The notes: generated by a model not told the origin, from the sequence alone. DNA of 64,000 nt from Paradesulfitobacterium ferrireducens (GCF_017310645.1 NZ_JAFLRH010000019.1:177178-241177); one strand, 5' to 3'; numbered from the stretch's first letter, positions 1 through 8,553 are shown. Translations and numbers: made by a program.

Positions 1-2565
1 AAAGGCAAGGTTATTGAATTTCCATTTGAGAATTCAGCAGAGGAAAATATTCCAGATGAGGAACTTCATGAACATTTGGCGAAACCAACAACTGAGAGAA
101 CTAAAAGACTAAAAGCAAGATGCCGTTGGAAACACTCTGCTGGTGGCGAGTTTGTGGAAAAGGATGTAAAAGCAGGGATTGAACGCATGCAGTTGATCAC
201 TGAGGCTTATAAAAAAGACACAGGAAAGCCGCATGTGATCCGGAGAGCCAATTTATTGGCAAATCTTCTGAATAAATGTACGGTCATTGTCCAGGAAGAT
301 GAGCTTATTGTCGGTTTTAATGCTGAAAATCCGAACTATGTACCGCTTTATCCTGAGCAATCTTACATGGCTTGTATGGATTATATTTTAGACCCTAAAA
401 TTGCGCCTCAGCCGGTAGAAGAAGCAAGAGAACTAGCTGAGTTTTGGATTGAGCATTCTCTGCAAAAGAAATGTGAAACCTATTTTACTCAACATGAAAT
501 TAATGTTATGTACTCTATGAGTACATTGGAGACTCCTGGTTTTGCAACCGGTTTTAACAGCTGCGTTCCACCTTATGAGACTGTACTCGAGGATGGCTTG
601 TTAAAAAGAATTGAGTTGGCACAGGAGCATATCAAGGAAGCGAAAGAAAAGCTTGCAGCACCTTATTGGAATGCTCCGGAAAGACTACAGCTTCTGCCTA
701 AAATTGATCTTTGGGAATCCATGATTATAGCCTCTAAAGCGGTTATAGCGTGGGCCAGAAGACATGCCCGACTCTGCAGAATTATCGCTGAAAACTTTGA
801 AACGAATCCCCAACGCAAAGAAGAACTTCTGATGATAGCCGATATTTGCCAACGCGTTCCTGCTGAACCGGCTAAAGGATTGCGGGATAGCATGCAGGCC
901 AAGTGGTTTACCTTCTTGGTCGTACATGCGCTCGAACGCTACAGCAGCGGGTACGCTCATAAAGCAGACAAACTGCATTGGCCTTATTATAAAGCGAGTG
1001 TTGTTGACAAGAGCTTCCAGCCAATGACCCATGAAGATGCTGTAGAAATTTTTGAATGTGAACGTCTAAAAATCTCCGAGCATGCCCCCGGAAAATCCAG
1101 AGGGTATCGTGAAGTATTCCCGGGCTCGAATGACCTCTTCATTTTCACGCTGGGCGGACTGAATCAAGATGGCTCCGATGGCTGCAATGACTGCACAGAC
1201 GCGATCTTGGAGGCTGCCAGAAATATCCGTACGACTGAGCCTTCCATTGCTTTTCGCTGGAATCCCAAAGGACGGCTGAAAACCAAACGCCTGGTCTTTG
1301 AATGCATCCGTGATGGATTGGGCTATCCCTCAATTAAACACGACATCGTAGGGACGCAACAAATGATGTATTTCTCCCAGTTTAGCAAAAACGGCAACGG
1401 TGCTACGATCGAAGAAGCACATGATTGGGCTAATGTACTTTGTATGTCGCCTGGTTTGGTTGGAAGAAGAAAGACCCAGAAGTCGAGGAGTGAGGGCGGC
1501 GGCTCTATCTTTCCGGCGAAGATTATGGAAATTACCCTTAATAATGGCTATGACTGGAGTTTCACCAACATGCAAGTGGGACTTGAAACCGGTCATGTGG
1601 AAGATTTCAAGACCTTTGAGGATGTATGGGAAGCTTTCCGTAAACAGTATCGCTGGGGCATGGATCTCATGATTAGGGCTAAGGATGTCTCAAGATATTG
1701 GGAAACCAGAATCCTTGAAAATCCGTTTCTTTCAGCAATCGATGACGGCTGTATGGAACTTGGAAGAGAGTCCATGGAGTTGTCGGAACAGCCTAATGGT
1801 TGGCATAACCCCATCACAACGGTGGTTGCGGCCAACTCTATGGTCGCCATTAAGAAATTGATTTTCGATGACAAGAAATACACCTTCGCTCAACTCAAAA
1901 AAGCTCTGCATAATAACTGGCAAGGGTATGAAGAAATGCGCAAGGACTTTTATAATGCTCCCAAATGGGGCAATGATGATCCGTACGCAGATGAGATTAT
2001 CAAGAAGTTCTACGAAGACATTATTGCCGGGGAAATGAGAAAGATCACGAACTACTCCGGCGGTCCGGTGCTCCCAACCGGTCAAGCGATTGGCTTGTAC
2101 ATGGAAATTGGTGCCCGAACCGGTCCTACCCCGGATGGCCGTTACGGCGGTGATCCGGCTGATGATGGGGGAATCTCGCCTTACATCGGTACGGATAAGA
2201 AAGGCCCGACCGCGGTCTTACGTTCTGTTTCCAAAGTTAATTCATCCACGCAAAAGGCGAACCTTTTGAACCAGCGTCTGTCCGTTCCCATTATGCGGAG
2301 TGCTCAAGGGTTCAACATTTGGCTGGCATATATGAATACTTGGAGTGACTTAAATATTGACCATATTCAGTTTAATGTCGTAAGCAATGAGGAAATGAGA
2401 GCTGCTCAGAAAGAGCCGGAAAAACATGGGGATTTAATCGTACGTGTTGCCGGTTTCAGTGCTCGCTTCGTTGACTTGTCAACCTATGCTCAAAATACAA
2501 TTATTGCTCGGACTGAGCAAGACTTCCAGCCCGCAGATCTACAATATCTGGGTGTTGAATTATAA
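1..2565 (+). CDS. bssA: Benzylsuccinate synthase-type glycyl radical enzyme, large subunit (5' end outside window)
   Basis: Catalytic subunit of a fumarate-adding glycyl radical enzyme that joins the methyl group of an aromatic substrate (toluene in the type member) to fumarate. The frame is open from base 1, with a TTG at 76 but coding-like sequence before it, so the true start lies left of the window. About 854 codons are visible. The active-site thiyl cysteine is in LCMSPG (codon 1441-1443), followed by GRRKTQKSRSEGGG. The C-terminal glycyl radical site is RVAGFSARF (Gly codon 2452-2454), 36 residues from the end. Comparison with Thauera BssA (Cys493, Gly829 as I recall them) suggests only about a dozen residues are missing. 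The next genes are a small subunit, an ATPase and the activase. The bbs genes downstream favour an arylmethyl substrate over an n-alkane, but toluene, xylene, cresol or methylnaphthalene cannot be told apart from this sequence. Confidence 0.88.
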   Translation, partial: KGKVIEFPFENSAEENIPDEELHEHLAKPTTERTKRLKARCRWKHSAGGEFVEKDVKAGIERMQLITEAYKKDTGKPHVIRRANLLANLLNKCTVIVQEDELIVGFNAENPNYVPLYPEQSYMACMDYILDPKIAPQPVEEARELAEFWIEHSLQKKCETYFTQHEINVMYSMSTLETPGFATGFNSCVPPYETVLEDGLLKRIELAQEHIKEAKEKLAAPYWNAPERLQLLPKIDLWESMIIASKAVIAWARRHARLCRIIAENFETNPQRKEELLMIADICQRVPAEPAKGLRDSMQAKWFTFLVVHALERYSSGYAHKADKLHWPYYKASVVDKSFQPMTHEDAVEIFECERLKISEHAPGKSRGYREVFPGSNDLFIFTLGGLNQDGSDGCNDCTDAILEAARNIRTTEPSIAFRWNPKGRLKTKRLVFECIRDGLGYPSIKHDIVGTQQMMYFSQFSKNGNGATIEEAHDWANVLCMSPGLVGRRKTQKSRSEGGGSIFPAKIMEITLNNGYDWSFTNMQVGLETGHVEDFKTFEDVWEAFRKQYRWGMDLMIRAKDVSRYWETRILENPFLSAIDDGCMELGRESMELSEQPNGWHNPITTVVAANSMVAIKKLIFDDKKYTFAQLKKALHNNWQGYEEMRKDFYNAPKWGNDDPYADEIIKKFYEDIIAGEMRKITNYSGGPVLPTGQAIGLYMEIGARTGPTPDGRYGGDPADDGGISPYIGTDKKGPTAVLRSVSKVNSSTQKANLLNQRLSVPIMRSAQGFNIWLAYMNTWSDLNIDHIQFNVVSNEEMRAAQKEPEKHGDLIVRVAGFSARFVDLSTYAQNTIIARTEQDFQPADLQYLGVEL

Positions 2566-2579
2566 GCAGGGGAAGCAAA

Positions 2580-2605
2580 GGGAGTACCTGCATGCCGGTA
2601 CTCCC
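2580..2605 (+). promoter_or_regulatory. Intercistronic hairpin between large and small subunit genes
   Basis: GGGAGTACC (2580-2588) and GGTACTCCC (2597-2605) form a perfect 9-bp stem with an 8-base loop. No T-run follows, so it is more likely an mRNA stabilising or processing hairpin than a terminator. It sits 14 bases after the stop codon of the large subunit. Confidence 0.5.
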
Positions 2606-2653
2606 CTACCTGAAGCTAATCTTAAGTAAAACTACTGTTTAGGAGTGAATAAG

Positions 2654-2872
2654 ATGGCAGGCAATTTGGATATTGTTGTTGAACAAGGTACTACTAAGGC
2701 TTGTTCAAGCTGCAAATGGGGCAGTCCTGACTTCGTTAATCCGTTAAAAGGTACCTGTATCGGGCACAAGAATCACTTGGGTGGTATTTGGAAAAGACTT
2801 ATTCCGGATTATTATAATTGTACCTGTGGGAAATACGAAGAAGGAGAAGTTGATTTCAGAGAACACGTCTGA
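2654..2872 (+). CDS. bssB: Small Fe-S subunit of the benzylsuccinate synthase-type enzyme
   Basis: Protein of 72 residues with cysteines at C17, C20, C35, C56 and C58. The pattern CxxC-x14-C-x20-C(x)C fits the small [4Fe-4S], HiPIP-like beta/gamma subunits of benzylsuccinate synthase. Such subunits bind next to the large subunit and are needed for its stability and activity. ATG 2654 is chosen because AGGAG at 2641-2645 is 8 bases upstream; a GTG at 2645 is part of that ribosome site. The gene sits directly between the large subunit and the ATPase, as bssB does in denitrifiers. The enzyme normally has two small subunits. Only one is recognisable here, so the other may lie left of the window. 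The bssB versus bssC assignment rests on position only. Confidence 0.7.
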   Translation: MAGNLDIVVEQGTTKACSSCKWGSPDFVNPLKGTCIGHKNHLGGIWKRLIPDYYNCTCGKYEEGEVDFREHV

Positions 2873-2883
2873 GTTGACTTTGT

Positions 2884-2923
2884 GTTAATAACATGTACTT
2901 CTTTAGAAGTACATGTTATTAAC
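2884..2923 (+). repeat. Perfect 18-bp inverted repeat between bssB and the ATPase gene
   Basis: Bases 2884-2901 and 2906-2923 are exact reverse complements around a TTTA loop. The arms are AT-rich (GTTAATAACATG...). The sequence after it, CTTAGATGC, has no T-tract. It begins 11 bases after the bssB stop. It could attenuate transcription into the ATPase/VWA/activase genes, or protect the upstream mRNA so that the synthase subunits are made in excess of the helpers. A protein-binding palindrome is the alternative. Confidence 0.7.
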
Positions 2924-3010
2924 CTTAGATGCTTATTCTCTTAAGAGTTGACGTTAATTTGGAGACGAAAATAAACGCCAATAAAATATAGACTGGGGAG
3001 GTTCGCTGCT

Positions 3011-3877
3011 ATGGCTCATGACATAAAGCCTATAAGTATAGCTGTTCCTAAGGTTGATCCGTATTTTTATATTGATAAAGAATTACGCGTAATTTTAGAT
3101 AGAATGGAGAACCTTTCCAGACGCCACCCGGTAAACATTCTCATTACCGGGAAACAGGGCTGCGGCAAATCCTCTCTGGTTAGTCAATTCGGAGCGGTCT
3201 ATAACCGTCCGACTGCCCATTTCCAAATTGGAATTTTATCTGAACCTGGACAATTGTTTGGTGAACAGACGTTGAAAGACGGGGAAACGAGCTACCGGCC
3301 CTATTTATTTCCGGAAGCCCTGCAGACCCCGGGTTGTGTGATTCATTTGGAAGAAATCAACCGTCCGGAAAACCCCAAGGCCTTAAACATGTTGTACTCG
3401 ATTTTGGCCGAGGACAGGCAAATCTGGATGGATGAATTAGGGCTAATAAAGGTAGCTGACGGTGTGGTCTTTTTCGCTACCATGAATGAAGGCGAAGAAT
3501 ATATTGGGACGGAAATGCTTGATCCGGCGTTGCGAGACCGGTTTTATACTGTGTTGATGGATTATATTCCCCCGGAGGTGGAAGCAGAGGTTCTGGCGCA
3601 AAAGTCCGGAATCAACCGGGAAAAAGCACGGGAAATTGTCACAATTATTAATAAATTACGGGGGCATTCGGATTTCCCCATGGATGTTTCTACAAGAACA
3701 AGTTTAATGATTGCTGAACTCGTTGCTTTGGGAACAACAACCAGGGATGCCATTGTTTACAGCTTGCAAACCACCAAGGAACACTTGGAGTCTATTTTGC
3801 TTACACTCCACTTAGAGAACGGAAATGTAGAAAGCAAAGCAAGTGAATACATCCTATTTAATCAGAGCATTGCTTAG
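3011..3877 (+). CDS. bssE: MoxR-family AAA+ ATPase, BssE-like chaperone
   Basis: Cytoplasmic AAA+ ATPase of 288 residues, matching the usual BssE length. Walker A is GKQGCGKS at residues 47-54 and Walker B lies in VIHLEEINRP. The later ATMNEG (sensor 1) and LDPALRDRF segments are typical of MoxR proteins. BssE is essential for toluene growth in Thauera but its exact role is unsettled; a chaperone for assembling or activating the radical enzyme is the usual suggestion. ATG 3011 follows GGGGAGG with normal spacing. The VWA protein encoded next is its expected partner, since MoxR ATPases commonly pair with VWA proteins. Expression may be set lower than the synthase by the 18-bp inverted repeat just upstream. 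Confidence 0.82.
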   Translation: MAHDIKPISIAVPKVDPYFYIDKELRVILDRMENLSRRHPVNILITGKQGCGKSSLVSQFGAVYNRPTAHFQIGILSEPGQLFGEQTLKDGETSYRPYLFPEALQTPGCVIHLEEINRPENPKALNMLYSILAEDRQIWMDELGLIKVADGVVFFATMNEGEEYIGTEMLDPALRDRFYTVLMDYIPPEVEAEVLAQKSGINREKAREIVTIINKLRGHSDFPMDVSTRTSLMIAELVALGTTTRDAIVYSLQTTKEHLESILLTLHLENGNVESKASEYILFNQSIA

Positions 3878-3979
3878 CAAAAATTTCCCATGCGCTTTGC
3901 GAGGCTAACCAGAAGTATATGTCTGAGGGCGCATAATGCAACTAAATAAGCATTCCTTTAAGTAAGGGGGATAGAGCCC

Positions 3980-5677
3980 ATGACTTCGAAGACGAAAGAT
4001 GTCATTGAACGGTTCTATATTGCAGGAGGGGAAGGAATATCCGATTATTGGCGTACGACGAAATCAGCGCTTGAAACGAAAGAATTAGCCAATTTGCTCA
4101 TGTCCACCAGAAGGATTGCCAGCTATATTGGACCGAATGTCGGAACTGTAATTTGGAACGGGATGCGTTCCACTTCTGAGGATACAGATATTGCTCTTAA
4201 TCCTGCATTGGTCATGGGCAGTTACCCCGTTCCCGGGCATAAGACGGATATGGCAATCGGTACGATGATTAGTAAAGCTTTAAATCAGACTGAATGGAGT
4301 CAGCGCGTCATTGATCAAACCTTTGTCAGATTTGCCCAACCTAAAGCTGATTTAAACTATAAGCTCAAAATGTTTCTAGAAATGGCAGAGCAGATTTACG
4401 CGGATATTGTTTCTAACCGTAGTGTGTTAGGCCTCTATACAGAAAAGGTGCGTCTTCATCAAATCGAGGAGGCCAGGAAGAATTTTATTCAGCCTCCATC
4501 ATTTGCTGAACTGATGCATATCTGGTGGCTGATGGCCGGGGATAGAAGCGGAAGCAAATATCAACTGGAGTTCTCACCTGAGATCTATAGCGCCCGCGGG
4601 TATGACTTAGTGCAAGAATATAAGGCATCTCTTACCCTCTTGAATTCAATCGTGCGGGAACTGATCGATGAGTGTCCTAAGATCAGGAGCGTAACCGAAC
4701 GCTGTTCTGTTCGGGTTGAGCTTTATTCAAGTATCTGGCGCGATATTGAAGGGATCACCCGCTTCTGGATAGCGGATCGGTTTGATCCTCTGAGACAAAA
4801 ACAGAGTGAAAACAATGATATTTCGGAAGGACCGATTGAAGCGGTAAAGAGTCTCCAAGTCAAATTAGCCGAAGAAGTTGAAGCAAATTTGAGTGACGAG
4901 GTTTTTGATCTTACGGATGATATTAGTTCAATCTTAGGTGAGGACTCAGAAGTCGTCCCGGTTAAAGTCACGGATCATGTCATCCCTTTGGTTCAGTCCT
5001 TGGACCGTGAGCTGGTATATAAACTATATATTGCTCTACGCAACCATGCTAAAAAAAGAAATATTTACACGCGGGGACTGAAAAGTGGGAAACTGGATTC
5101 CCGCCGTCTGTATAGAGCCCCGATAAACGGGGAGATCTTCTGCTATAAGAAGCAAGAACTTGAAATGAATAGCGAGGTTGTGTTGCTGGTTGATGCGACC
5201 GGTTCTTTGGGCGGGCCCAAATGGAGATTGGTGCAAAGAATTTACCACGCCCTTTACGAGGCGGTAAAAAGCTTTAATAAAAATACCAGAATTTTTTGCT
5301 ATTCCGAGGTTAGAGGGGAATGCACGCTCACGGAACTCACCCCTAAACACGGGATGCATCATACCGTGATTCCCCGAGGGAGGACTGCATCGGCCGAGGC
5401 CATTATCGCCACGGCTTTGATGCTGGAAAAAAGCGCCCGGCGACCGTTCATTATTCATCTGACAGACGGAGCATCCAATTGGGGCAATGAGGTTAAACAC
5501 GCGATTAAATACTGTAAACGCAAAAAGATCAACCTCAAAACGCTCGGTTTTGGCTGCTCACCCAGCAATAAGACAGCCTTAAAAGAAGAATATGAAAATC
5601 AGGTTGTGTTTGTGGACGGCTTAAAGGAACTGCCAACGGAATTCGCCAGTTTATTGGCCAACACCACGTATCTATGA
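3980..5677 (+). CDS. VWA-domain protein partnered with the BssE-like ATPase
   Basis: Protein of 565 residues. The first 300 residues or so are largely helical and unrecognised. The C-terminal third is a von Willebrand factor A domain with a MIDAS motif DATGS starting at D405 (codon 5192-5194), a variant of DxSxS, and a later LTDGASNWG metal-site segment. No signal peptide is visible. MoxR-VWA pairs act as metal-dependent assembly or activation machines (for example the methanol dehydrogenase, CO dehydrogenase and RavA-ViaA systems). Its place between bssE and the activase suggests it helps assemble or activate the glycyl radical enzyme; that role is inferred. AAGGGGG lies before ATG 3980. Confidence 0.75.
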   Translation: MTSKTKDVIERFYIAGGEGISDYWRTTKSALETKELANLLMSTRRIASYIGPNVGTVIWNGMRSTSEDTDIALNPALVMGSYPVPGHKTDMAIGTMISKALNQTEWSQRVIDQTFVRFAQPKADLNYKLKMFLEMAEQIYADIVSNRSVLGLYTEKVRLHQIEEARKNFIQPPSFAELMHIWWLMAGDRSGSKYQLEFSPEIYSARGYDLVQEYKASLTLLNSIVRELIDECPKIRSVTERCSVRVELYSSIWRDIEGITRFWIADRFDPLRQKQSENNDISEGPIEAVKSLQVKLAEEVEANLSDEVFDLTDDISSILGEDSEVVPVKVTDHVIPLVQSLDRELVYKLYIALRNHAKKRNIYTRGLKSGKLDSRRLYRAPINGEIFCYKKQELEMNSEVVLLVDATGSLGGPKWRLVQRIYHALYEAVKSFNKNTRIFCYSEVRGECTLTELTPKHGMHHTVIPRGRTASAEAIIATALMLEKSARRPFIIHLTDGASNWGNEVKHAIKYCKRKKINLKTLGFGCSPSNKTALKEEYENQVVFVDGLKELPTEFASLLANTTYL

Positions 5678-5747
5678 TTGGAATATAAACGGAAACGGTC
5701 GCTTGAGTGGCCTAAGAAATTGGTTCTTTATGCGGAGGGGGGATATT

Positions 5748-6734
5748 ATGTCGACTGCAGAGGCACAGCTTGAAAACATCAAAGAACCGCTCATCACGAA
5801 TATTCAACGCTATTCTCTTCAAGACGGCCCGGGATTTAGAACGACAATTTTTCTTAAGGGATGTCCCTTGAGATGTCCCTGGTGTCATAATCCAGATACC
5901 CAACTGACCAAAAAGGAAATCAGTTACTATGCTGAAAAATGCATTGGGTGTGGGCGCTGTGCGGAGCGTTGCCCTACTGGGTCAACTTATATTGAGCAGA
6001 GGGGGCAGGAAGCGTTTCTCAAGTATGACCGATCAAAGTGTATCGGTTGCGGCAAGTGTGCCGATGCCTGCTTGACAGGGGCCAGAGACATTGCAGGCCG
6101 GGAAATGCCCATGGCGGAAATCATTCGCGAAGCGGCTGCTGACAATATGTTTTTCTTCAATTCCGGGGGTGGGGTCACCATCAGCGGGGGAGATCCAATG
6201 ATGTTCCCTGAATACACTTTGGAATTGGCCAAGAACCTGCGCCAAGAGGGTCTTCATGTCGCTTTGGAGACATCAGCCTTCGGCCCCTGGCACCATCTCC
6301 AACCCTTGCTACAATACGTCAATTTATTCTTAATCGATATCAAAGCAATGGATGCTGAAAAGTATAAAAACATCATTAAAGGGAATTTAGATGTAATCTT
6401 AAACAACTTTGAAAACCTAGTTAAGGCTGGAGCGGCAGTAAGGGCCAGGCTGCCCATGATTCCTGGATTTAATAACAGCCAACGTGATTACGAAGCATAT
6501 ACGGAGTACCTCGGTAAATTTGTCGGAAGAATTGAGGCCGTGGATCTCTTGCCTTTTCATAGCTATGGAGAGAAGAAATATCAATTGTTGGGGCGAATGG
6601 AGAGCTATCAGTATCTCAATGTCAACTCGATGGAGGCTAAAGAATTAAAGCCGTTTATTAAAATGCTAATTGAAGCCGGTTTTGTAGCAGGAAAAAGTCT
6701 TACCGTCGGGGGCTTAATCGGAGTGAATAAATAG
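5748..6734 (+). CDS. bssD: Glycyl radical enzyme activase (radical SAM), BssD-like
   Basis: Radical SAM enzyme of 328 residues that abstracts hydrogen from the glycine of the large subunit, installing the radical. The SAM-cluster motif CxxxCxxC is C39-C43-C46 in GCPLRCPWC. Two ferredoxin-type clusters follow, CIGCGRCAERCP and CIGCGKCADAC, which are characteristic of activases of the BSS/4-hydroxyphenylacetate decarboxylase/glycerol dehydratase group and absent from pyruvate formate-lyase activase. GGGVTISGGDP is the SAM-binding glycine motif. ATG 5748 is preferred because GGAGGGGGGA lies just upstream; an in-frame start at 5703 has none. In denitrifiers bssD is first in the operon; here it follows the ATPase and VWA genes. 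Confidence 0.88.
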   Translation: MSTAEAQLENIKEPLITNIQRYSLQDGPGFRTTIFLKGCPLRCPWCHNPDTQLTKKEISYYAEKCIGCGRCAERCPTGSTYIEQRGQEAFLKYDRSKCIGCGKCADACLTGARDIAGREMPMAEIIREAAADNMFFFNSGGGVTISGGDPMMFPEYTLELAKNLRQEGLHVALETSAFGPWHHLQPLLQYVNLFLIDIKAMDAEKYKNIIKGNLDVILNNFENLVKAGAAVRARLPMIPGFNNSQRDYEAYTEYLGKFVGRIEAVDLLPFHSYGEKKYQLLGRMESYQYLNVNSMEAKELKPFIKMLIEAGFVAGKSLTVGGLIGVNK

Positions 6735-6807
6735 AAATTGGCAAGCTGCCTTCTTTAATGATCCAAGTTCTTTTGCTCAAGATTATTGGCGAAAGAAGGG
6801 GTGCGGG

Positions 6808-7401
6808 ATGAAAGGAAAGCGTCGCTTAATCAATGAAATCTTAGAAATCGAACAACAAATGTTGGCGTTGGTGTCGAGCCAGGAAAGAGCTGTCGTTCAT
6901 GACAAGCCCGAGACTTTTAAGGTGGTTAGGGAATGCAGCTTCGAGCTTTGGTCAGTGCAAGCATTACAGTCATACCTGTTGGACCTAAAAAATGCTCAAA
7001 GCAAAGGGATTAACTTGCTTACGCTCAAATACGCCCGTATGGATGACCTAGTCCCGCCTATGAATGCAGATCCTCTGATAGATAATATTATTCAGATCGA
7101 ATCGAGCTGGGAGGCGGAGGCTAAGAAGAGATATCCAAATATATTTAGAGATGCCTCCTGCTTTGATGAAGAGGATCGTGAAAGATCATTGAGATACTTG
7201 CGAGCAGAATTTGAAACCTTCTCCAACCAGACCCTTTCTTACTATTATATCAATCAGCTGGAAGCACTCAGAGAAAACAGAAACCTTGTGGAAGAAGCTT
7301 TAACGTCAATTTTCCAGCGCATCGGTTATCTGAACTTGGAGGAAGTGAATCTGTTTTTTGACCCGGACCGTAACTTGTTTGTTCCGGAGCAGGGTTACTA
7401 A
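6808..7401 (+). CDS. DUF4125-like protein, copy 1
   Basis: Soluble protein of 197 residues with no signal peptide or membrane segment. It resembles the DUF4125 family: an N-terminal I(N/R)EILEIEQQML stretch, a central TLKYARMDDL segment (family core EKYARMM), an LPP-like turn, and a C-terminal LRAEFETFSNQTLSYYY segment (family core LRGELSTYSLRTL). A longer paralog lies at 18874, next to a fumarase-like gene. Function is unknown. Its place in the synthase operon, between the activase and a Cys-rich protein and before the operon terminator, suggests a helper role for the radical enzyme or its fumarate supply; this is inference. This copy diverges more from the family core than the other. Confidence 0.6.
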   Translation: MKGKRRLINEILEIEQQMLALVSSQERAVVHDKPETFKVVRECSFELWSVQALQSYLLDLKNAQSKGINLLTLKYARMDDLVPPMNADPLIDNIIQIESSWEAEAKKRYPNIFRDASCFDEEDRERSLRYLRAEFETFSNQTLSYYYINQLEALRENRNLVEEALTSIFQRIGYLNLEEVNLFFDPDRNLFVPEQGY

Positions 7402-7422
7402 TTTGTAATGGAGGTGCGCACC

Positions 7423-7623
7423 ATGAAATGCATCGAATGTGGTTATACCGGTCATATGAATGAGTTTACACGCATTAGCAGCGGGATCTCTTGTTGTTCT
7501 GGAATACATATGCGTAGATGTCCGAAATGCAATACCCCTTCACCTTGTAATCCTTTGATCGAAGAAATTTATGCCGAGAAACAAGAGCGGGATAGTAGCG
7601 AGCTCGAGTTCGAATTTGAATAA
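7423..7623 (+). CDS. Small Cys-rich (zinc-ribbon or Fe-S) protein with acidic tail
   Basis: Protein of 66 residues with seven cysteines: C3-x2-C6, C24-C25, C33-x2-C36 and C42. The last 15 residues are strongly acidic. The CxxC pairs could bind zinc as a ribbon, or an Fe-S cluster. I do not recognise a family. It might be a divergent second small subunit of the synthase, which is otherwise missing here, but its cysteine spacing does not match the bssB-like protein. ATG 7423 has GGAGGT 6 bases upstream; the ATG at 7408 has no such site. It is the last gene before a terminator. Confidence 0.6.
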   Translation: MKCIECGYTGHMNEFTRISSGISCCSGIHMRRCPKCNTPSPCNPLIEEIYAEKQERDSSELEFEFE

Positions 7624-7671
7624 ATTTTTAGGAATTTATTTAGGAAAAGTTGAATAAAAAACTAGGTTCAG

Positions 7672-7694
7672 GACCACAATCGTGGTCTTTTTTT
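7672..7694 (+). terminator. Rho-independent terminator of the bss operon
   Basis: GACCAC (7672-7677), loop AATC, GTGGTC (7682-7687), then seven T (7688-7694). This is a textbook intrinsic terminator 49 bases after the last gene of the synthase operon, so bss and bbs are separate transcription units. Confidence 0.88.
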
Positions 7695-7712
7695 CTTGTG
7701 TGTGAGCAAAAG

Positions 7713-7817
7713 TGATGATTCCTACCATCAGCGATGAACATTGCCATCAGAATTAGTTTATATAACAATTCGACAGAATATACTTTTTCCAGTCTTGAGT
7801 GATGATAGAAATCATCA
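7713..7817 (+). promoter_or_regulatory. Two related inverted repeats upstream of the bbs promoter (putative activator sites)
   Basis: TGATGATTCCTACCATCA (7713-7730) and TGATGATAGAAATCATCA (7800-7817) share a TGATGAT half and an inverted ATCA half. The second has a perfect 7-bp inverted repeat. Their centres are 87 bases apart, and the nearer lies about 70-80 bases before the sigma-54-type element at 7880. This is the usual distance for an enhancer-binding activator. The binding protein is not known and no obvious bbs regulator is encoded nearby. Confidence 0.45.
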
Positions 7818-7879
7818 AATGGTTTTAAGAACAATATAAATATTCCGAAAATATTAGATATTTGCCCATGTGTTGGGAT

Positions 7880-7895
7880 TGGAATGGATCTTGCA
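7880..7895 (+). promoter_or_regulatory. Sigma-54-type promoter for the bbs operon
   Basis: TGGAATGGATCTTGCA has GG (7881-7882) and GC (7893-7894) exactly 10 bases apart, with a good -12 element TTGCA and a weaker -24 element TGGAAT. Transcription would start near 7906, leaving a leader of about 220 bases before bbsA. It lies in the only non-coding gap between the bss terminator and bbsA. Confidence 0.5.
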
Positions 7896-8127
7896 ACTGT
7901 TCTCTTAGCAAAACGGCTCCTAAATTGTAAAAACCATGAGTCAGATGTTCGGACAACTGGAGACGAGAAATTCGAGCAAACTGAAACAGGAGGTTGGAGC
8001 AATCGGTGACACCAGGGTGGCCGTAAGGGTAAAGGAGGGGAAAGATATACATTGAAAAAGAAATTGGTTTGTAGCCGTCTAACTTAGCCTATGGTTCTCT
8101 AACTAATAAAAGAATGGAGATGTTAAA

Positions 8128-8553
8128 ATGAGCGAACAAATTCTAGTAGATGCAAGCGGGCCGACTTTTTTTCATCCTGATTTGTTTGTTGTTCCGGCAG
8201 ATGGCGAAGCGCCTTACCTCTTAGGGTATAAATGTGAAGATTGTGGTAAGGTATGGTTTCCTAAGTTGGAAATATGTCCTGAGTGCTGGACGGACTTAAA
8301 GCAGATCCGCTTGAGCAGAACCGGAAAACTTTACAGTTATTCCATCATTCATGTAGGACAAAGAGGGATTAAAGCGCCTTATGCAGTGGGGTATGTAGAT
8401 TTTCCGGAAAATGTCCGAATTTATGCGCAATTGGCAATACCGCACGATCAAATCAAGCTCGGTATGGATGTCGAAGTTGTCCAAGGAGTGGTGCGCATGG
8501 ATAAAAACGGCGATCCGGCCATGATTAGTTACATGTTTAAAGCCGTTGAATAA
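8128..8553 (+). CDS. bbsA: Benzoylsuccinyl-CoA thiolase small subunit, DUF35/OB-fold
   Basis: Protein of 141 residues with a rubredoxin-like zinc ribbon CxxC-x10-CxxC (KCEDCGKVWFPKLEICPEC) followed by an OB fold, the DUF35 architecture. In Thauera BbsA forms a complex with the thiolase BbsB that cleaves (S)-2-benzoylsuccinyl-CoA to benzoyl-CoA and succinyl-CoA. GGAGATG precedes ATG 8128. It is first in the bbs order A-B-C-D-E-F-G-H, all of which follow, although a group II intron now separates it from bbsB. Confidence 0.85.
   Translation: MSEQILVDASGPTFFHPDLFVVPADGEAPYLLGYKCEDCGKVWFPKLEICPECWTDLKQIRLSRTGKLYSYSIIHVGQRGIKAPYAVGYVDFPENVRIYAQLAIPHDQIKLGMDVEVVQGVVRMDKNGDPAMISYMFKAVE

Larger units (their letters stand above)
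7695..8127 (+). other. 433-base intergenic region before bbsA
   Basis: No gene of normal size is evident. It holds the inverted repeats and sigma-54-type promoter described separately, then a leader of about 220 bases. Within the leader, a strong Shine-Dalgarno-like AAAGGAGGGG (8034-8043) precedes an 11-codon reading frame from TTG 8052 to TAG 8087. This could be a leader peptide, but it may also be chance. No riboswitch class is recognisable. Confidence 0.4.
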
